Assembly: GCF_003634635.1 (NCBI RefSeq)
Contig: NZ_RBJB01000004.1
Location: 372,001 to 436,000, forward strand
Source of the DNA: Marinobacter nauticus
Lineage (GTDB): Bacteria > Pseudomonadota > Gammaproteobacteria > Pseudomonadales > Oleiphilaceae
Direction of reading: 5' to 3'
DNA length: 64,000 bases
Shown here: positions 55,045-64,000 of the stretch, in pieces
Numbering within the stretch: the first letter of the stretch is position 1
How the letters are laid out: each line of letters begins with the position of its first letter
Program-made: the position numbers and the translations under genes
The notes under the pieces: model-generated
The model's input: only the letters and a program-made list of their open reading frames with translations
Told to the model about the DNA's origin: nothing
Database searches by the model: none

Positions 55045-55808
55045 CCAAGCCAGCCGGCAGAGCGCGCTGCCTGCCAGAGCAAGCGGAACGCCAGCAGGGT
55101 AAGTACCAGGTTGAAGGCGGTGTGGAACCACCGGTTATTGATGGATTTAAGCAGGTGTAATCCAAGCCAGGTGCCGGCAAAGCCGCAGGCGATCATGGCC
55201 AGAATAAAGAGCAGCCACTCCGAAAACACAAAACCGGCCACGCCGAATACCAGGGCCTTGGGGGCGTGCTGCAGGGTCATGGCGGTGCCAAAGGTGGCGA
55301 CGGTGCGGAAGCGGTCGGTGTGAATCTGCTTGATAAACGCCGCCACCAGGGGGCCGGTAGCGCCCACGAACAGACTCACGAAACTGGTAATGGCAGAAGC
55401 GATAAACACGCCGAACGGGCCAAAAGAGGCCTTGGGCAACCCGGGGCCCCAGCACAGGTAAAGCACGAACAGGGCAATGCTCAGTTGCCACAGATGAGCC
55501 GGCAGATCGACCAGCAACCAGGCACCCAGTCCGGCCCCTGCCAGCACGCCCGGGGCGAAGGCGGCGATCACCTTCCAGTCGATATGATGCCGGGTCAGTA
55601 TGGCCCGGCCACTGTTGGAACCGAGCTGGATCATGCCGTGCACCGGAATGATCGCCGCCGGTGGCAGCCAGGATGCCATCAGTACCAGCAGCAGGACACC
55701 GCCGCCGGCGCCCAAGGTGGCGGTGATCATGGAGGTAACCGCTGAAGCCATCAGCAGGAACACCATCACGCTTGTGCTCAGGGCTTCCGGAAACACGATC
55801 AGGCTCAT
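55041..55808 (-). CDS. TauE/SafE-type permease
   Basis: A 255-residue protein with eight hydrophobic helices of the sulfite exporter TauE/SafE family, showing the glycine-rich repeats SMITATLGAGGGVLLLVLM and SLFVGATGPLVAAFI. The substrate is unknown; family members move sulfite, sulfoacetate or other organosulfonates. The ATG at 55808 is preferred to the GTG at 55817. Its stop overlaps that of the GGDEF gene. Confidence 0.85.
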   Translation of the reverse strand: MSLIVFPEALSTSVMVFLLMASAVTSMITATLGAGGGVLLLVLMASWLPPAAIIPVHGMIQLGSNSGRAILTRHHIDWKVIAAFAPGVLAGAGLGAWLLVDLPAHLWQLSIALFVLYLCWGPGLPKASFGPFGVFIASAITSFVSLFVGATGPLVAAFIKQIHTDRFRTVATFGTAMTLQHAPKALVFGVAGFVFSEWLLFILAMIACGFAGTWLGLHLLKSINNRWFHTAFNLVLTLLAFRLLWQAARSAGWLG

Positions 55809-55905
55809 GGAACTCACTCTGGTATTGGCGTAAGCTCCTGAGTTTCCGGATTATAACGGGAATGTCCAGGGGACTTTCGCCGAAGAACAACAAGCAGGGT
55901 TGCCA

Positions 55906-57393
55906 ATGAAACCGTCCGAATATCTTCGTTACGATGCCACGGCCCTGGCCGATCTGATTCGCCGGGGTGAAGTCACCTCCCGGGAAGTGACCGAGGCCGC
56001 TATCGACCGTGCCAGCGCCGTGAACCCGCGCCTGAATGCCATCTGCCACCCGCAGTTTGCGGAGGCCATGGATCAGGATTTTCCTGCACAGGGTCCCTTC
56101 GCCGGGGTGCCCTTGTTGCTCAAGGATCTGGCGCAGGAGCAGGCCGGGCATCCCTGTACCTACGGCAGCCGGGCTCTGCTGAAGAACGTGGCCACGCGGG
56201 ATTCCCAGTTTGTGCGCCGTGCCCGGGAGGCCGGGCTGGTTTTTCTTGGCCGCACGGCAACCCCGGAATTCGGCCTCAAGGCCGTGACCGAATCGGCGTT
56301 GTGGGGCCCCAGCCGTAACCCCTGGGATACCGAGCGCACGCCGGGTGGTTCCAGCGGCGGTTCTGGTGCTGCGGTCGCGGCTGGCATTGTGCCCATGGCG
56401 GGTGCCAACGATGGCGGCGGCTCCATTCGTATTCCGGCCGCCTACAATGGCTTGTTCGGGCTGAAACCGTCCCGGGGCCGGATTTCGGTTGGCCCATACG
56501 CTGGCGAGGCCTGGACCGGAGCTTCTACCGATCATGTGGTTTCCCGGACGGTCCGGGACAGCGCCGCGATGCTGGATGTGCTGTCCGGCCCGGCCAGTGG
56601 CGATCCGTTTACCATTCCACAGCCATCGGCCCCCTGGGCGGACCTGATGCAGCAGTCACCGGGCCGCCTCAAAATCGGCGTATTTACCTCGTCACCCTAT
56701 GACACCGAGGTGGCGCCGGAATGCGTCGCCGCAGTTGAAGAAACGGCACGCATGCTGGAATCCCTGGGCCACGATGTAGAGTATGCCCGCCCGGAGTTTG
56801 ATGGGCTCGCCCTGGCCCGCTGCTACCTGGCGTTGTACTTCGGTGAGGTATCCGCGCTTGTGGAACGCGCGAAAACCGAATTCGGCGCCACCGATCGGGA
56901 TTTTGAGCTGGAAACCCGGCTGCTGGGTATGCTCGGGCGCACCATGCCGCTGCCAGACTATGTTCGCCTGCGCCAGCAGTGGAACGATTTCGCCCGGGCC
57001 CTCGGGGCCTATTTCGATCGTTTTGATCTTTATCTGTGTCCCACCACTGGCCAGTTACCGGCCCGGATCGGACAAATGGATACACCTGCTCACCTGAAGC
57101 TGGTGGCGCGGCTGATGCTGGGCCTGAAAGCCGGAAAGTTGGTGCACAGAAGTGGACAGGTAGACCAGATGGCCCTGGAAAGCCTGGCCAGGACACCGTT
57201 CACCCAACTGGCCAACCTGACGGGAACGCCGGCGATGTCGGTACCCCTTTACTGGACCCGTGACGGACTGCCGGTGGGGGTGCAGTTCGGAGCGGCCCAC
57301 GGTGGTGAAGACCGCCTGCTGCAGGTTGCTGCTCAACTGGAAGAGGCCAATCCGTGGTTCAGCAACTACGAGCGACTTGAGGATGCTTTCTGA
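55906..57393 (+). CDS. Amidase signature family protein
   Basis: A 495-residue amide hydrolase. The Ser-cisSer-Lys triad is visible: the Lys in GVPLLLKDLAQ, the Ser block in RTPGGSSGGSGAAVAAG, and the nucleophile in NDGGGSIRIPAAYNGLFGLKPSRGR. The length suits stand-alone amidases and not GatA, for which no gatB or gatC is nearby. The substrate is unknown. The ATG at 55906 is used in place of TTG 55900. Confidence 0.9.
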   Translation: MKPSEYLRYDATALADLIRRGEVTSREVTEAAIDRASAVNPRLNAICHPQFAEAMDQDFPAQGPFAGVPLLLKDLAQEQAGHPCTYGSRALLKNVATRDSQFVRRAREAGLVFLGRTATPEFGLKAVTESALWGPSRNPWDTERTPGGSSGGSGAAVAAGIVPMAGANDGGGSIRIPAAYNGLFGLKPSRGRISVGPYAGEAWTGASTDHVVSRTVRDSAAMLDVLSGPASGDPFTIPQPSAPWADLMQQSPGRLKIGVFTSSPYDTEVAPECVAAVEETARMLESLGHDVEYARPEFDGLALARCYLALYFGEVSALVERAKTEFGATDRDFELETRLLGMLGRTMPLPDYVRLRQQWNDFARALGAYFDRFDLYLCPTTGQLPARIGQMDTPAHLKLVARLMLGLKAGKLVHRSGQVDQMALESLARTPFTQLANLTGTPAMSVPLYWTRDGLPVGVQFGAAHGGEDRLLQVAAQLEEANPWFSNYERLEDAF

Positions 57394-57535
57394 GGTCGAA
57401 GAAAAAACCTTCTCCGGGGGTTGTGATCCGCGGTGACCAACTCCACGTTTATCTTTCCATGTGGAACAGGCTATGCTGTTAGTCAGGGACACCGGTTCCT
57501 GACCACCCTGATGGCATCGAGGAGGCGAGCATCTT

Positions 57536-58147
57536 ATGAACCAATCGATGGCAATCGACGATCTGGTATCCGTAGCGCAGGCTGAAGCCATGGGGGAACT
57601 GGACGCCCCCATGATGGCGATCGTCCTGTCCAGTGATCAGAGCTACGACCTTCCCATCAACTCACTGGAGACTGATGCCGACAAGGCTCGCTGGGGGCTT
57701 ATTCTGAGAGCGGCCAGGGAACATGTGGAGGCCGACGCGGTCGCGGTGCTCTATCCGGCCTGGACCACCATCCGCCGCAAACCGGCCGAAGGCCAGCCCG
57801 AGCCTGAGCAGGCGGCGACTGATGACGACGCCCGGGATGACGATAATGGCCCCATCGATACCCTGTTCGTCCAACTTCACACCCGTGATCGCATCTACTG
57901 GCGGGGTTTCGAGCAGATCCGCGACCCGCGCCACCAACGCATTATCGGCTTCCGCCGGATCAAGGCGCTGTCTACCGACTACGATCGAGACAACGCGCCG
58001 TCCGTGGCTTCCTGGCTGAGCACTCTGTTCGAGCCGCTGCCGGATGAGGGCGAGGAAACCGACGTGGATCGGGAACTGGCAGATCTGTTGGAAGAGCCGG
58101 AAGTCAGCGCGGCGTTATACCCAAGGCAGATGCGTTCACTGCACTAA
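57536..58147 (+). CDS. Hypothetical protein
   Basis: A 203-residue acidic protein with no recognised family. A folded-looking core (residues 25-70 and 105-165; AREHVEADAVAVLYPAW, YWRGFEQIRDPRHQRIIGFRRIKALS) is interrupted by a disordered acidic stretch (EPEQAATDDDARDDDNG). There is no signal or membrane segment. The start has a GAGGAGG site 12 bases upstream. It is convergent with the HDOD-GAF gene. Confidence 0.65.
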   Translation: MNQSMAIDDLVSVAQAEAMGELDAPMMAIVLSSDQSYDLPINSLETDADKARWGLILRAAREHVEADAVAVLYPAWTTIRRKPAEGQPEPEQAATDDDARDDDNGPIDTLFVQLHTRDRIYWRGFEQIRDPRHQRIIGFRRIKALSTDYDRDNAPSVASWLSTLFEPLPDEGEETDVDRELADLLEEPEVSAALYPRQMRSLH

Positions 58148-58163
58148 CCTTTCTTGGTGCCGG

Positions 58164-58191
58164 CCCTGATGTCAGCGTACTGACATCAGGG
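58164..58191. terminator. Bidirectional terminator hairpin
   Basis: Perfect 12-bp arms CCCTGATGTCAG and CTGACATCAGGG around CGTA, between convergent genes; it includes the stop codon of the HDOD-GAF gene (58172-58174). No T run on either side. Confidence 0.65.
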
Positions 58192-59581
58192 TCAGGCACA
58201 ACTGGGCGTTCTGGATGAAGTGGCCAAACGCCGCCAATTGCTGTTCCGATGGCACATAGCCTGCGGCCGCATTATCAGCGTAGAACAAGCCTACCAATCG
58301 GCCCTTGGCTTTCAGCGAGCCTGCCAGCGCCGGAACTTTCCCCAGCCAGCGGTCGTAGGGTACGCCCTCGGTCTGCTTTCGAGGCTCATAGACGGCGCAG
58401 GTGCCATGAGGCAACAGCGGCCCAAGGGGCCCGGTGCCGTCTTTCTTTATGACAAAGTGCTCGCGCCACTCTTCGGTGCCGCGGCCACCTACCTTGCGCG
58501 GTACCAGTAATTCGCCGGAGCGGTCGGTCATCAACAGGGCTACGCGCTGCATGCCGATGGCCCGGTGAATCCCCTCAATCACCAACTGGCAGACCTCATT
58601 GATGTCCGGTTTTTCCGCCAGGGTCTGGGTTAGCTCCCGCAGAATCTGCAGTTGCAGATCGGAGTCCATGGCCGGGGCATCGGGGGCTGACTCCTGGTTG
58701 CCCGGCAGCAGAGCGGTCACTTGCGGGATGCCCAGAGAAACCGCCACTTTGCTGGCTTCCTGGGCGTTTACCTTGAGTTGATCACGGATGGCGGCGGGGG
58801 TTTCACCGATGTCGTCAGAGAGCTTCTCGAGCACCTTGTCCATCTCGGCCCCGCTCCAGCCGTTCTCGGACACCCGGGCCATTTCGACGCTGTTGCGGAC
58901 CAGGCTGCTGGCCATGGAGTTGGCTTTTCCCGGCGCTACCACTTCCTTGATGAACGGTCCCAGCGACCAGGCATCCACCAGCCCGCGGGTTATTTCGGTA
59001 AAGGTGGTATGCAGCACCGCTTTCTGGGCTTCGACCGGGGGCTCTTCCAGCCGCAGGCGCTCTTCAAGTTCGCTGGCCTGCTCGGTTTCGCAGGACCAGA
59101 AAGCCAGTTCCCCAATGTTCATCAGCAAAGCGCCGATAAAGACTTCTTCCAGGGCGTGCTCGGTGCGTTTGGGCATCAGACAGCGGGCCTGTACCGCGGC
59201 GTGAATCGCCCTGGCCAGGCATCGCAGCAGGTGGGGGCGATCATTGCGTTTAAGCAGGGAATCGACAATCAGAGACGAAATCGCCATGGACTTCACGGCA
59301 TCAAAGCCGATCAGCGTGATAGCCCGGCTGACCGTGCTGACCTGGGTGCGGGTCTGGTTGTAAAACACCGTGTTGGATAACCGGAGCACCTGGGAGGTGA
59401 GCTGGGCATCATTGAGAATCACGTTTGCCAACTCATTGACGGTACTGTTGCGGCTGTCTGTCAGTTCGTTGATCTGCCGGAGGGTGTTGGCCAAAACCGG
59501 CAACTCTACCTTGCTCAGGTAGGAAACCCATGCCTGGGTTGAGTTCATCCTTGAGGGCGAAGTTTCGGACGGAGTAGTCAC
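58172..59581 (-). CDS. HDOD-GAF signalling protein
   Basis: A protein of up to 469 residues. Residues about 15-230 form an HDOD domain (LPVLANTLRQINELTDSRNSTVNELANVI; ISRAITLIGFDAVKSMA), an HD-like fold without the catalytic His-Asp pair. Residues about 300-460 form a GAF-like domain (ILRELTQTLAEKPDINEVCQLVIEGIHRAIG; ALLMTDRSGELLVPR). Such proteins take part in nucleotide signalling or motility control. The GTG at 59581 is used; an ATG at 59548 is also possible. Confidence 0.8.
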   Translation of the reverse strand: MTTPSETSPSRMNSTQAWVSYLSKVELPVLANTLRQINELTDSRNSTVNELANVILNDAQLTSQVLRLSNTVFYNQTRTQVSTVSRAITLIGFDAVKSMAISSLIVDSLLKRNDRPHLLRCLARAIHAAVQARCLMPKRTEHALEEVFIGALLMNIGELAFWSCETEQASELEERLRLEEPPVEAQKAVLHTTFTEITRGLVDAWSLGPFIKEVVAPGKANSMASSLVRNSVEMARVSENGWSGAEMDKVLEKLSDDIGETPAAIRDQLKVNAQEASKVAVSLGIPQVTALLPGNQESAPDAPAMDSDLQLQILRELTQTLAEKPDINEVCQLVIEGIHRAIGMQRVALLMTDRSGELLVPRKVGGRGTEEWREHFVIKKDGTGPLGPLLPHGTCAVYEPRKQTEGVPYDRWLGKVPALAGSLKAKGRLVGLFYADNAAAGYVPSEQQLAAFGHFIQNAQLCLTLMSVR

Positions 59582-59739
59582 GGAAGGGGCGCGCCTCGGA
59601 ATGGTGGACAGTTGTTAATGTTCTTTGTGGATACGAGTTTAGCTGAGCCGGGACGGGTCTGTCAGGTACCTTTTGGTGTAAGGGCAAGTACCCACCTGCC
59701 GGCCACCGGGCGGGATTCGGGTTTGCCCCCTGAATAGGC

Positions 59740-59745
59740 TATAAT
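59740..59745 (+). promoter_or_regulatory. Possible -10 element of metNIQ
   Basis: TATAAT, 37 bases before the metN start; the -35 region (TTCGGG near 59716) is weak. No S-box riboswitch was recognised in the 200 bases upstream of metN. Confidence 0.4.
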
Positions 59746-59781
59746 CGCCGGTTTTAACGACGCATCTGCAAGGCACTGATA

Positions 59782-60789
59782 GTGATTGTATTTGACCAGG
59801 TAGAAAAGTCGTACCAGGTGGCTGGCCGGGCGATCCCCGCGCTGCATCCCACCAGTATGACCATCGAGACCGGTGAGGTGTTCGGCATCGTCGGCCACTC
59901 CGGCGCGGGCAAATCGACCCTTGTCCGACTGATCAACAAACTGGAACCCTCCACCGGCGGTCGCATCCTGATCGACGACGAGGACATCACCCGCTACAGC
60001 GCCGCAGAGTTGCGGGCCTTCCGACGCAAAGTGGGCATGATTTTCCAGCATTTCAATCTGCTGTCGTCCAAGACGGTGGCTGACAATATTGCCTTCCCGA
60101 TGAAGCTGGCGGGCATTTATTCCAAGGCTGAAATTCGCAGTCGGGTGGATGAGCTGCTGGCACGGGTGAGCCTGAGCGATCATGCCAACAAATATCCGTC
60201 CCAGTTGTCTGGCGGGCAGAAACAGCGGGTAGGCATTGCCCGCGCTCTGGCCTGCAGACCGACTATTTTGCTGTGCGATGAAGCCACCAGCGCCCTGGAC
60301 CCACAAACCACCCAGTCGGTACTGAAGCTGCTGGCGGACATCAACAAGGAACTGGGCCTGACTATTGTGCTGATTACCCACGAGATGGATGTGGTGCGCC
60401 GTGTCTGTGACCGGGTGGCGGTGATGGATGCCGGCCGTGTGGTGGAAATGGGGCCGGTCAGTGAAGTCTTTCTGCACCCCCAGCACCCGACCACCCGGGA
60501 TTTTGTGTTCGAAAGCGAAAATGTGGATCGCGATGAGTTGCAGGAAGATCTGCAGAAAGCCGAGGGTCGTATTCTGCGCCTGACATTCAAGGGGGAATCC
60601 ACTTACAAACCGTTGCTGGGCAGTGTTGCCCGGGAATCCGGTGTGGATTTCAGTATTCTCTCGGGCAGGATTGATCACATCAAGGACACGCCCTACGGCC
60701 AGTTGACCCTGTCGTTGGTGGGCGGCGATCTGGAGGTTGCCATGAAAGCGCTGGAAGCCGCTGAAGTTCATGTGGAGGTGGTGCGCTGA
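59782..60789 (+). CDS. metN: Methionine ABC transporter ATP-binding protein MetN
   Basis: A 335-residue ATPase with Walker [10 protein letters not shown], signature [14 protein letters not shown], Walker [13 protein letters not shown] and a C-terminal NIL domain (about 265-335) that senses methionine and inhibits transport. GTG start. Its stop overlaps the start of metI. Confidence 0.95.
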   Translation: MIVFDQVEKSYQVAGRAIPALHPTSMTIETGEVFGIVGHSGAGKSTLVRLINKLEPSTGGRILIDDEDITRYSAAELRAFRRKVGMIFQHFNLLSSKTVADNIAFPMKLAGIYSKAEIRSRVDELLARVSLSDHANKYPSQLSGGQKQRVGIARALACRPTILLCDEATSALDPQTTQSVLKLLADINKELGLTIVLITHEMDVVRRVCDRVAVMDAGRVVEMGPVSEVFLHPQHPTTRDFVFESENVDRDELQEDLQKAEGRILRLTFKGESTYKPLLGSVARESGVDFSILSGRIDHIKDTPYGQLTLSLVGGDLEVAMKALEAAEVHVEVVR

Positions 60790-61466
60790 TGGAAGCCTTG
60801 ATGGAAAGCCTTATGGGGAACGTGGACTGGGCCGAAATTGGCTGGGCCAGCTGGGATACCCTGGTGATGGTGGGCATGTCGCTGTTGTTCAGCGTATTGA
60901 TTGGCTTGCCCATAGGAGTGCTGTTGTTCCTGACCGGCAAGCGACAGTTACTGGAACAGCCGGTGGCCTACGCCATCCTGTCGTTTATTGTGAATGTGCT
61001 GCGCTCTGTGCCCTTCATCATCCTGCTGATTGTGATGATCCCGTTCACGGTAATGCTGATCGGCACCTCCCTGGGAGTGGCCGGCGCGATTCCCCCGTTG
61101 GTGGCCGGTGGTGCTCCGTTCTTTGCCCGCCTGGTGGAAACCTCCTTGCGGGAGGTGGACCGGGGCATTATTGAAGCAACCCAGGCCATGGGTGCGAATG
61201 TTCGACAGATCATCTTTGGTGCCTTGCTGCCGGAGGCACTTCCCGGCATTATCGCGGGCATTACGGTAACGGCCATTACTCTGGTGTCTTACGCAGCCAT
61301 GTCTGGCGTTATTGGTGGCGGCGGCCTTGGCGACCTGGCGATCCGGTTCGGTTACCAGCGGTTCCAGACCGACGTCATGGTGATTACTGTGGCCCTGCTG
61401 GTGATCTTTGTGCAGGTGTTGCAGATGGCGGGCGATCGCCTGGTTCTGTATTTCAGCCGTAAATAA
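60789..61466 (+). CDS. metI: Methionine ABC transporter permease MetI
   Basis: A 225-residue permease with five membrane helices and the EAA loop (EATQAMGANVRQIIFGALLPEALPG). Its ATG overlaps the metN stop in TGATG, indicating coupled translation. Confidence 0.95.
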   Translation: MEALMESLMGNVDWAEIGWASWDTLVMVGMSLLFSVLIGLPIGVLLFLTGKRQLLEQPVAYAILSFIVNVLRSVPFIILLIVMIPFTVMLIGTSLGVAGAIPPLVAGGAPFFARLVETSLREVDRGIIEATQAMGANVRQIIFGALLPEALPGIIAGITVTAITLVSYAAMSGVIGGGGLGDLAIRFGYQRFQTDVMVITVALLVIFVQVLQMAGDRLVLYFSRK

Positions 61467-61485
61467 TTAACGCAGGAGATTTGTT

Positions 61486-62268
61486 ATGAACCTGAAGAAA
61501 ACTCTGGTGGCTCTGGCCGCTGTTGCAACCTTCTCGACCGCTGCTTCGGCAGAACAACTGTCCGTAGCCGCGACTCCGGTACCCCATGCCGAGCTGCTGG
61601 AATTCGTGAAGCCGGCCCTGGCGGAACAGGGTGTAGAGCTGGATGTGAAGGTGTTCACCGACTACGTGCAGCCCAACATCCAGGTTGATCAGAAGCGTAT
61701 GGATGCCAACTTCTTCCAGCACCAGCCGTACCTGGATGAGTTCAACGATGGCCGTGGCACCAACCTGGTGACTGTGACCGGCGTTCACGTGGAGCCGTTC
61801 GGCGCCTACTCCAGCAAGATCGAGTCTCTGGACGAGCTGAAAGAAGGTGCGGTTGTGGCCATCCCCAACGACCCCACCAACGGTGGCCGTGCTCTGCTGT
61901 TGCTGCAGAAAGCGGGCCTGATTACCCTGAAGGATGAAAGCAAGATCACTGCGACCCCGCGTGATATTGCCGACAACCCCAAAGACCTGGACTTCAAGGA
62001 ACTGGAAGCGGCGACCCTGCCGCGTATCCTGAACCAGGTGGACCTGGCGCTGATCAACACCAACTACGCGCTGGAAGCGGGCCTGAACCCGTCTGAAGAT
62101 GCTCTGGTGATTGAAGGCTCCGAATCTCCTTACGTGAACATTCTGGTCGCCCGTCCGGACAACAAGGACAGCGAAGCCATGCAGAAGCTGGCCAATGCCT
62201 TGAAATCCGATGCGGTGAAAGACTTTATCAAGGAGAAGTATGAGGGTGCGGTTGTTCCGGCGTTCTGA
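61486..62268 (+). CDS. metQ: Methionine-binding periplasmic protein MetQ
   Basis: A 260-residue NlpA-family binding protein (LSVAATPVPHAELLEFVKPAL; NFFQHQPYLDEFN). The signal peptide ends AASAEQ with no lipobox Cys, so it is predicted as a free periplasmic protein, unlike the E. coli lipoprotein. It is 19 bases after metI and has AGGAGA upstream. Confidence 0.95.
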   Translation: MNLKKTLVALAAVATFSTAASAEQLSVAATPVPHAELLEFVKPALAEQGVELDVKVFTDYVQPNIQVDQKRMDANFFQHQPYLDEFNDGRGTNLVTVTGVHVEPFGAYSSKIESLDELKEGAVVAIPNDPTNGGRALLLLQKAGLITLKDESKITATPRDIADNPKDLDFKELEAATLPRILNQVDLALINTNYALEAGLNPSEDALVIEGSESPYVNILVARPDNKDSEAMQKLANALKSDAVKDFIKEKYEGAVVPAF

Positions 62269-62302
62269 TCGGAACGGAGTGCCTTCAGGTGCTCTCAAGC
62301 AT

Positions 62303-62333
62303 AAAAAAGGGCAGCCATTTGGCTGCCCTTTTT
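62303..62333 (+). terminator. Intrinsic terminator after metQ
   Basis: AAAAAGGGCAGCC (62304-62316), ATTT loop, GGCTGCCCTTTTT (62321-62333): a GC-rich stem flanked by A and T runs, so it can also end transcription from the peroxiredoxin gene side. Confidence 0.92.
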
Positions 62334-62348
62334 GTTTGTGGCGGTGGA

Positions 62349-63002
62349 TCAGTCACCACTCCAGTTAGCACGTGGGTCTGGTGTCATCCGCAGGTAGGAC
62401 TTCACGGCTTTGTAGCCTTTCGGGAAGCGCTTTTTGATCTCATCTTCATCCTGCAGTGACGGCACAATCACCACATCACTGCCACTCTCCCAGTTGCCGG
62501 GTGTGGCCACGCGGTGTTCGTCGGTCAGTTGCAGGGAATCGATTACCCGCAGCACTTCATTGAAGTTCCGACCTGTGGATGCCGGGTAGGTGATAATCAG
62601 TCGAACCTTCTTGTTCGGGTCGATGATGAACAACGAACGCACGGTCAGGCTGTCGTTGGCGTTCGGGTGGATCATGTCGTACTTCTCGGACACCTGGCGG
62701 TCGTGGTCTGCAATGATTGGAAAGTTGACTGTGCAGCCCTGGGTCTCGTTGATGTCTTTGATCCAGTCGTGGTGAGAATCCACCGGGTCGACACTCAAGG
62801 CGATGGCCTTGACGTTACGCTTGGCAAATTCGTCTTTGAGCTTGGCGGTCAGGCCCAGCTCGGTGGTGCACACCGGGGTAAAGTCGGCCGGGTGGGAAAA
62901 CAGTACGCCCCAGCCATTGCCCAGCCACTCGTGAAAGCGAATGCGGCCCTCGGTGGAATCCTGTTCAAAATCGGGTGCAGTATCTCCAAGACGCAGACTC
63001 AT
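62349..63002 (-). CDS. 1-Cys peroxiredoxin (Prdx6/AhpC-TSA family)
   Basis: A 217-residue peroxidase. The peroxidatic Cys is in HPADFTPVCTTE near residue 45, and the long C-terminal region (PSLQDEDEIKKRFPKGYKAVKSYLRMTPDP) is typical of the Prx6 group, which lacks the resolving Cys. It probably reduces peroxides with small thiols or thioredoxin-type donors. The ATG at 63002 follows GGAG. Confidence 0.93.
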   Translation of the reverse strand: MSLRLGDTAPDFEQDSTEGRIRFHEWLGNGWGVLFSHPADFTPVCTTELGLTAKLKDEFAKRNVKAIALSVDPVDSHHDWIKDINETQGCTVNFPIIADHDRQVSEKYDMIHPNANDSLTVRSLFIIDPNKKVRLIITYPASTGRNFNEVLRVIDSLQLTDEHRVATPGNWESGSDVVIVPSLQDEDEIKKRFPKGYKAVKSYLRMTPDPRANWSGD

Positions 63003-63101
63003 ACTTACTCTCCTTCGACACGGTTGTTGGCAAATTCGTGTATTGCGCCGGCGTTGCCCGCCGTTGTTGTCTGATCAGTGTATACGAGTAACTGTGGTGA
63101 T

Positions 63102-63167
63102 GGATGCGCCAGTTACAAGGGGGACTTGATCTGGCGCATCCAACGGTTCGCTCACATCCTTGTGAGC
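63102..63167. repeat. Two stem-loops between the peroxiredoxin and symporter genes
   Basis: GGATGCGCCAG (63102-63112)/CTGGCGCATCC (63131-63141) with an 18-base loop, and GCTCACA (63150-63156)-TCCT-TGTGAGC (63161-63167). One or both probably end the symporter transcript; the role of the outer repeat is open. Confidence 0.5.
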
Positions 63168-63186
63168 GTCTTGCATAGACAGGGTA

Positions 63187-64000
63187 TTACTCCACGCCCA
63201 GAGCCTTCTGCTTGTCGAAGTGCTCCCGGGTCAGTTTGAACACTACCGGGCTCAACAGCAGCAGGGCGATCAGGTTGGGCAGTGCCATCATGGCGTTCAG
63301 GGTATCGGCCACCAGCCAGATAAAGCCCAGGTTGATGGTGGCGCCCACCGGAATGGCCACAATCCACAGTACCCGGTAAGGCAGAATGGCCTTCACACCG
63401 AACAGGAATTCAATACAGCGCTCGCCGTAGAAAGACCAGCCAATGATGGTGGTGAACGCGAAGATCGCCAGGGCAATCGCCACCACGTAGTTACCAAAGC
63501 CCGGCAGGCCGGTTTCAAAGGCCAGGGAAGTCAGTGCCGCCCCGGTTTCGCCGGACGTCCAGGCACCGGAGGTGATGATGACCAGGCCGGTGATGGAACA
63601 GACAATGATGGTGTCGATGAAGGTGCCCAGCATGGCCACCATGCCCTGCTTGACCGGGTTCTTGGTTTGCGCTGCCGCGTGGGCGATGGGGGCAGAGCCG
63701 AGACCTGCTTCGTTAGAGAAGATGCCCCGGGCCACACCAAAGCGGATGGCTGCCCAGACCGCAGCACCGGCAAACCCGCCCTCGGCTGCAGCCGGGCTGA
63801 AGGCATAGCTGAATACCATGCTGATGGCTTCCGGAATCTGGTTGGCGTTAATGGCCAGTACGATCAGGCCAATCAGCACATAGGACACAGCCATAAACGG
63901 CACCAGCGCACTGGCTACCTGGCCGATACGCTTGATACCGCCAATCAGTACCATGCCCACCAGTACCATCAGGATCACACCGGTTACCCAGTGGGGCAGG
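63187..64000 (-). CDS. Sodium:alanine/glycine symporter (AGCS), N-terminus outside window
   Basis: The C-terminal 270 residues of an AGCS family Na+-coupled amino acid symporter. The frame is open to the window edge (LPHWVTGV before the first ORF methionine), so the start lies beyond 64000. Motifs GVARGIFSNEAGLGSAPIAHAAA and FAFTTIIGWSFYGERCIEFLFG are typical. About seven membrane helices are visible. Confidence 0.92.
   Translation of the reverse strand, partial: LPHWVTGVILMVLVGMVLIGGIKRIGQVASALVPFMAVSYVLIGLIVLAINANQIPEAISMVFSYAFSPAAAEGGFAGAAVWAAIRFGVARGIFSNEAGLGSAPIAHAAAQTKNPVKQGMVAMLGTFIDTIIVCSITGLVIITSGAWTSGETGAALTSLAFETGLPGFGNYVVAIALAIFAFTTIIGWSFYGERCIEFLFGVKAILPYRVLWIVAIPVGATINLGFIWLVADTLNAMMALPNLIALLLLSPVVFKLTREHFDKQKALGVE

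Noticed and set aside
61486..62268. MetQ without a lipobox as an anomaly
   Set aside because: Non-lipidated MetQ proteins are common in Pseudomonas-type bacteria, so it is recorded only in the gene entry.

Overview
The window reads as chromosomal DNA of a halophilic, hydrocarbon-type marine gammaproteobacterium, most probably Marinobacter close to M. nauticus (hydrocarbonoclasticus/aquaeolei). This rests on recalled family resemblance: a WS/DGAT wax ester synthase very like the Marinobacter enzymes, an ectoine gene set with its dedicated aspartokinase, a DUF6482/DUF3429 pair and an Na+-coupled symporter theme. No search was run. Gene density is high, with short gaps and many 4-bp overlaps. 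No rRNA, tRNA, CRISPR array or insertion sequence was seen.

Layout. 1-4843: a compact plus-strand run of a flavin disulfide oxidoreductase (cut by the left edge), a radical SAM protein, a sodium:solute symporter and a divergent metallophosphoesterase, function unknown. 4930-8509: ectoine precursor genes ectA, ectB and ask with a good sigma-70 promoter, but no ectC. 8707-18285: a solitary RpoS-like sigma factor, DUF genes, tag, a phosphopantetheinyl transferase, pdxH, a large DUF748 protein, yfbR, an SDR and a diguanylate cyclase. 18339-29946: a glutamine amidotransferase, a DUF2156 gene overlapping a MalT-like LuxR regulator, a PF10118 hydrolase facing an AraC regulator, a TM2 protein, the wax ester synthase, an MFS-acyltransferase fusion and a nitroreductase.

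29957-42570 is a complete assimilatory nitrate system: nirD, nirB and a NirB-like FAD reductase on the minus strand; a NIT-ANTAR antiterminator (nasR) on the plus strand; an nrtABD-type ABC transporter on the minus strand; nasA on the plus strand. A formate/nitrite transporter with a PP2C-kinase fusion protein (47211-49857) belongs functionally to the same set but is separated from it by an accessory segment (42572-47003: SprT-like protease, AbiE toxin-antitoxin pair, two unknown genes, an orphan hcp). Each of the four nitrate units is preceded by a sigma-54-type promoter and a leader ending in an intrinsic terminator. In three of them a small hairpin with an A1/G4 six-base loop overlaps the 5' arm of the terminator, which is the arrangement expected for NasR/ANTAR antitermination. 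NtrC-like sites lie about 120-130 bases upstream of three of the predicted starts.

50174-52563 is a Fur-type exbB-exbD-exbD-tonB operon. 52681-59581 holds a PAS/GGDEF sensor, a TauE/SafE permease, an amidase, an unknown gene and an HDOD-GAF protein. 59782-62268 is metNIQ. The window closes with a 1-Cys peroxiredoxin and the C-terminal part of an AGCS amino acid symporter. Two elaborate palindromic elements, between nirB and nirD and between the nrt permease and ATPase genes, are not explained by coding content.
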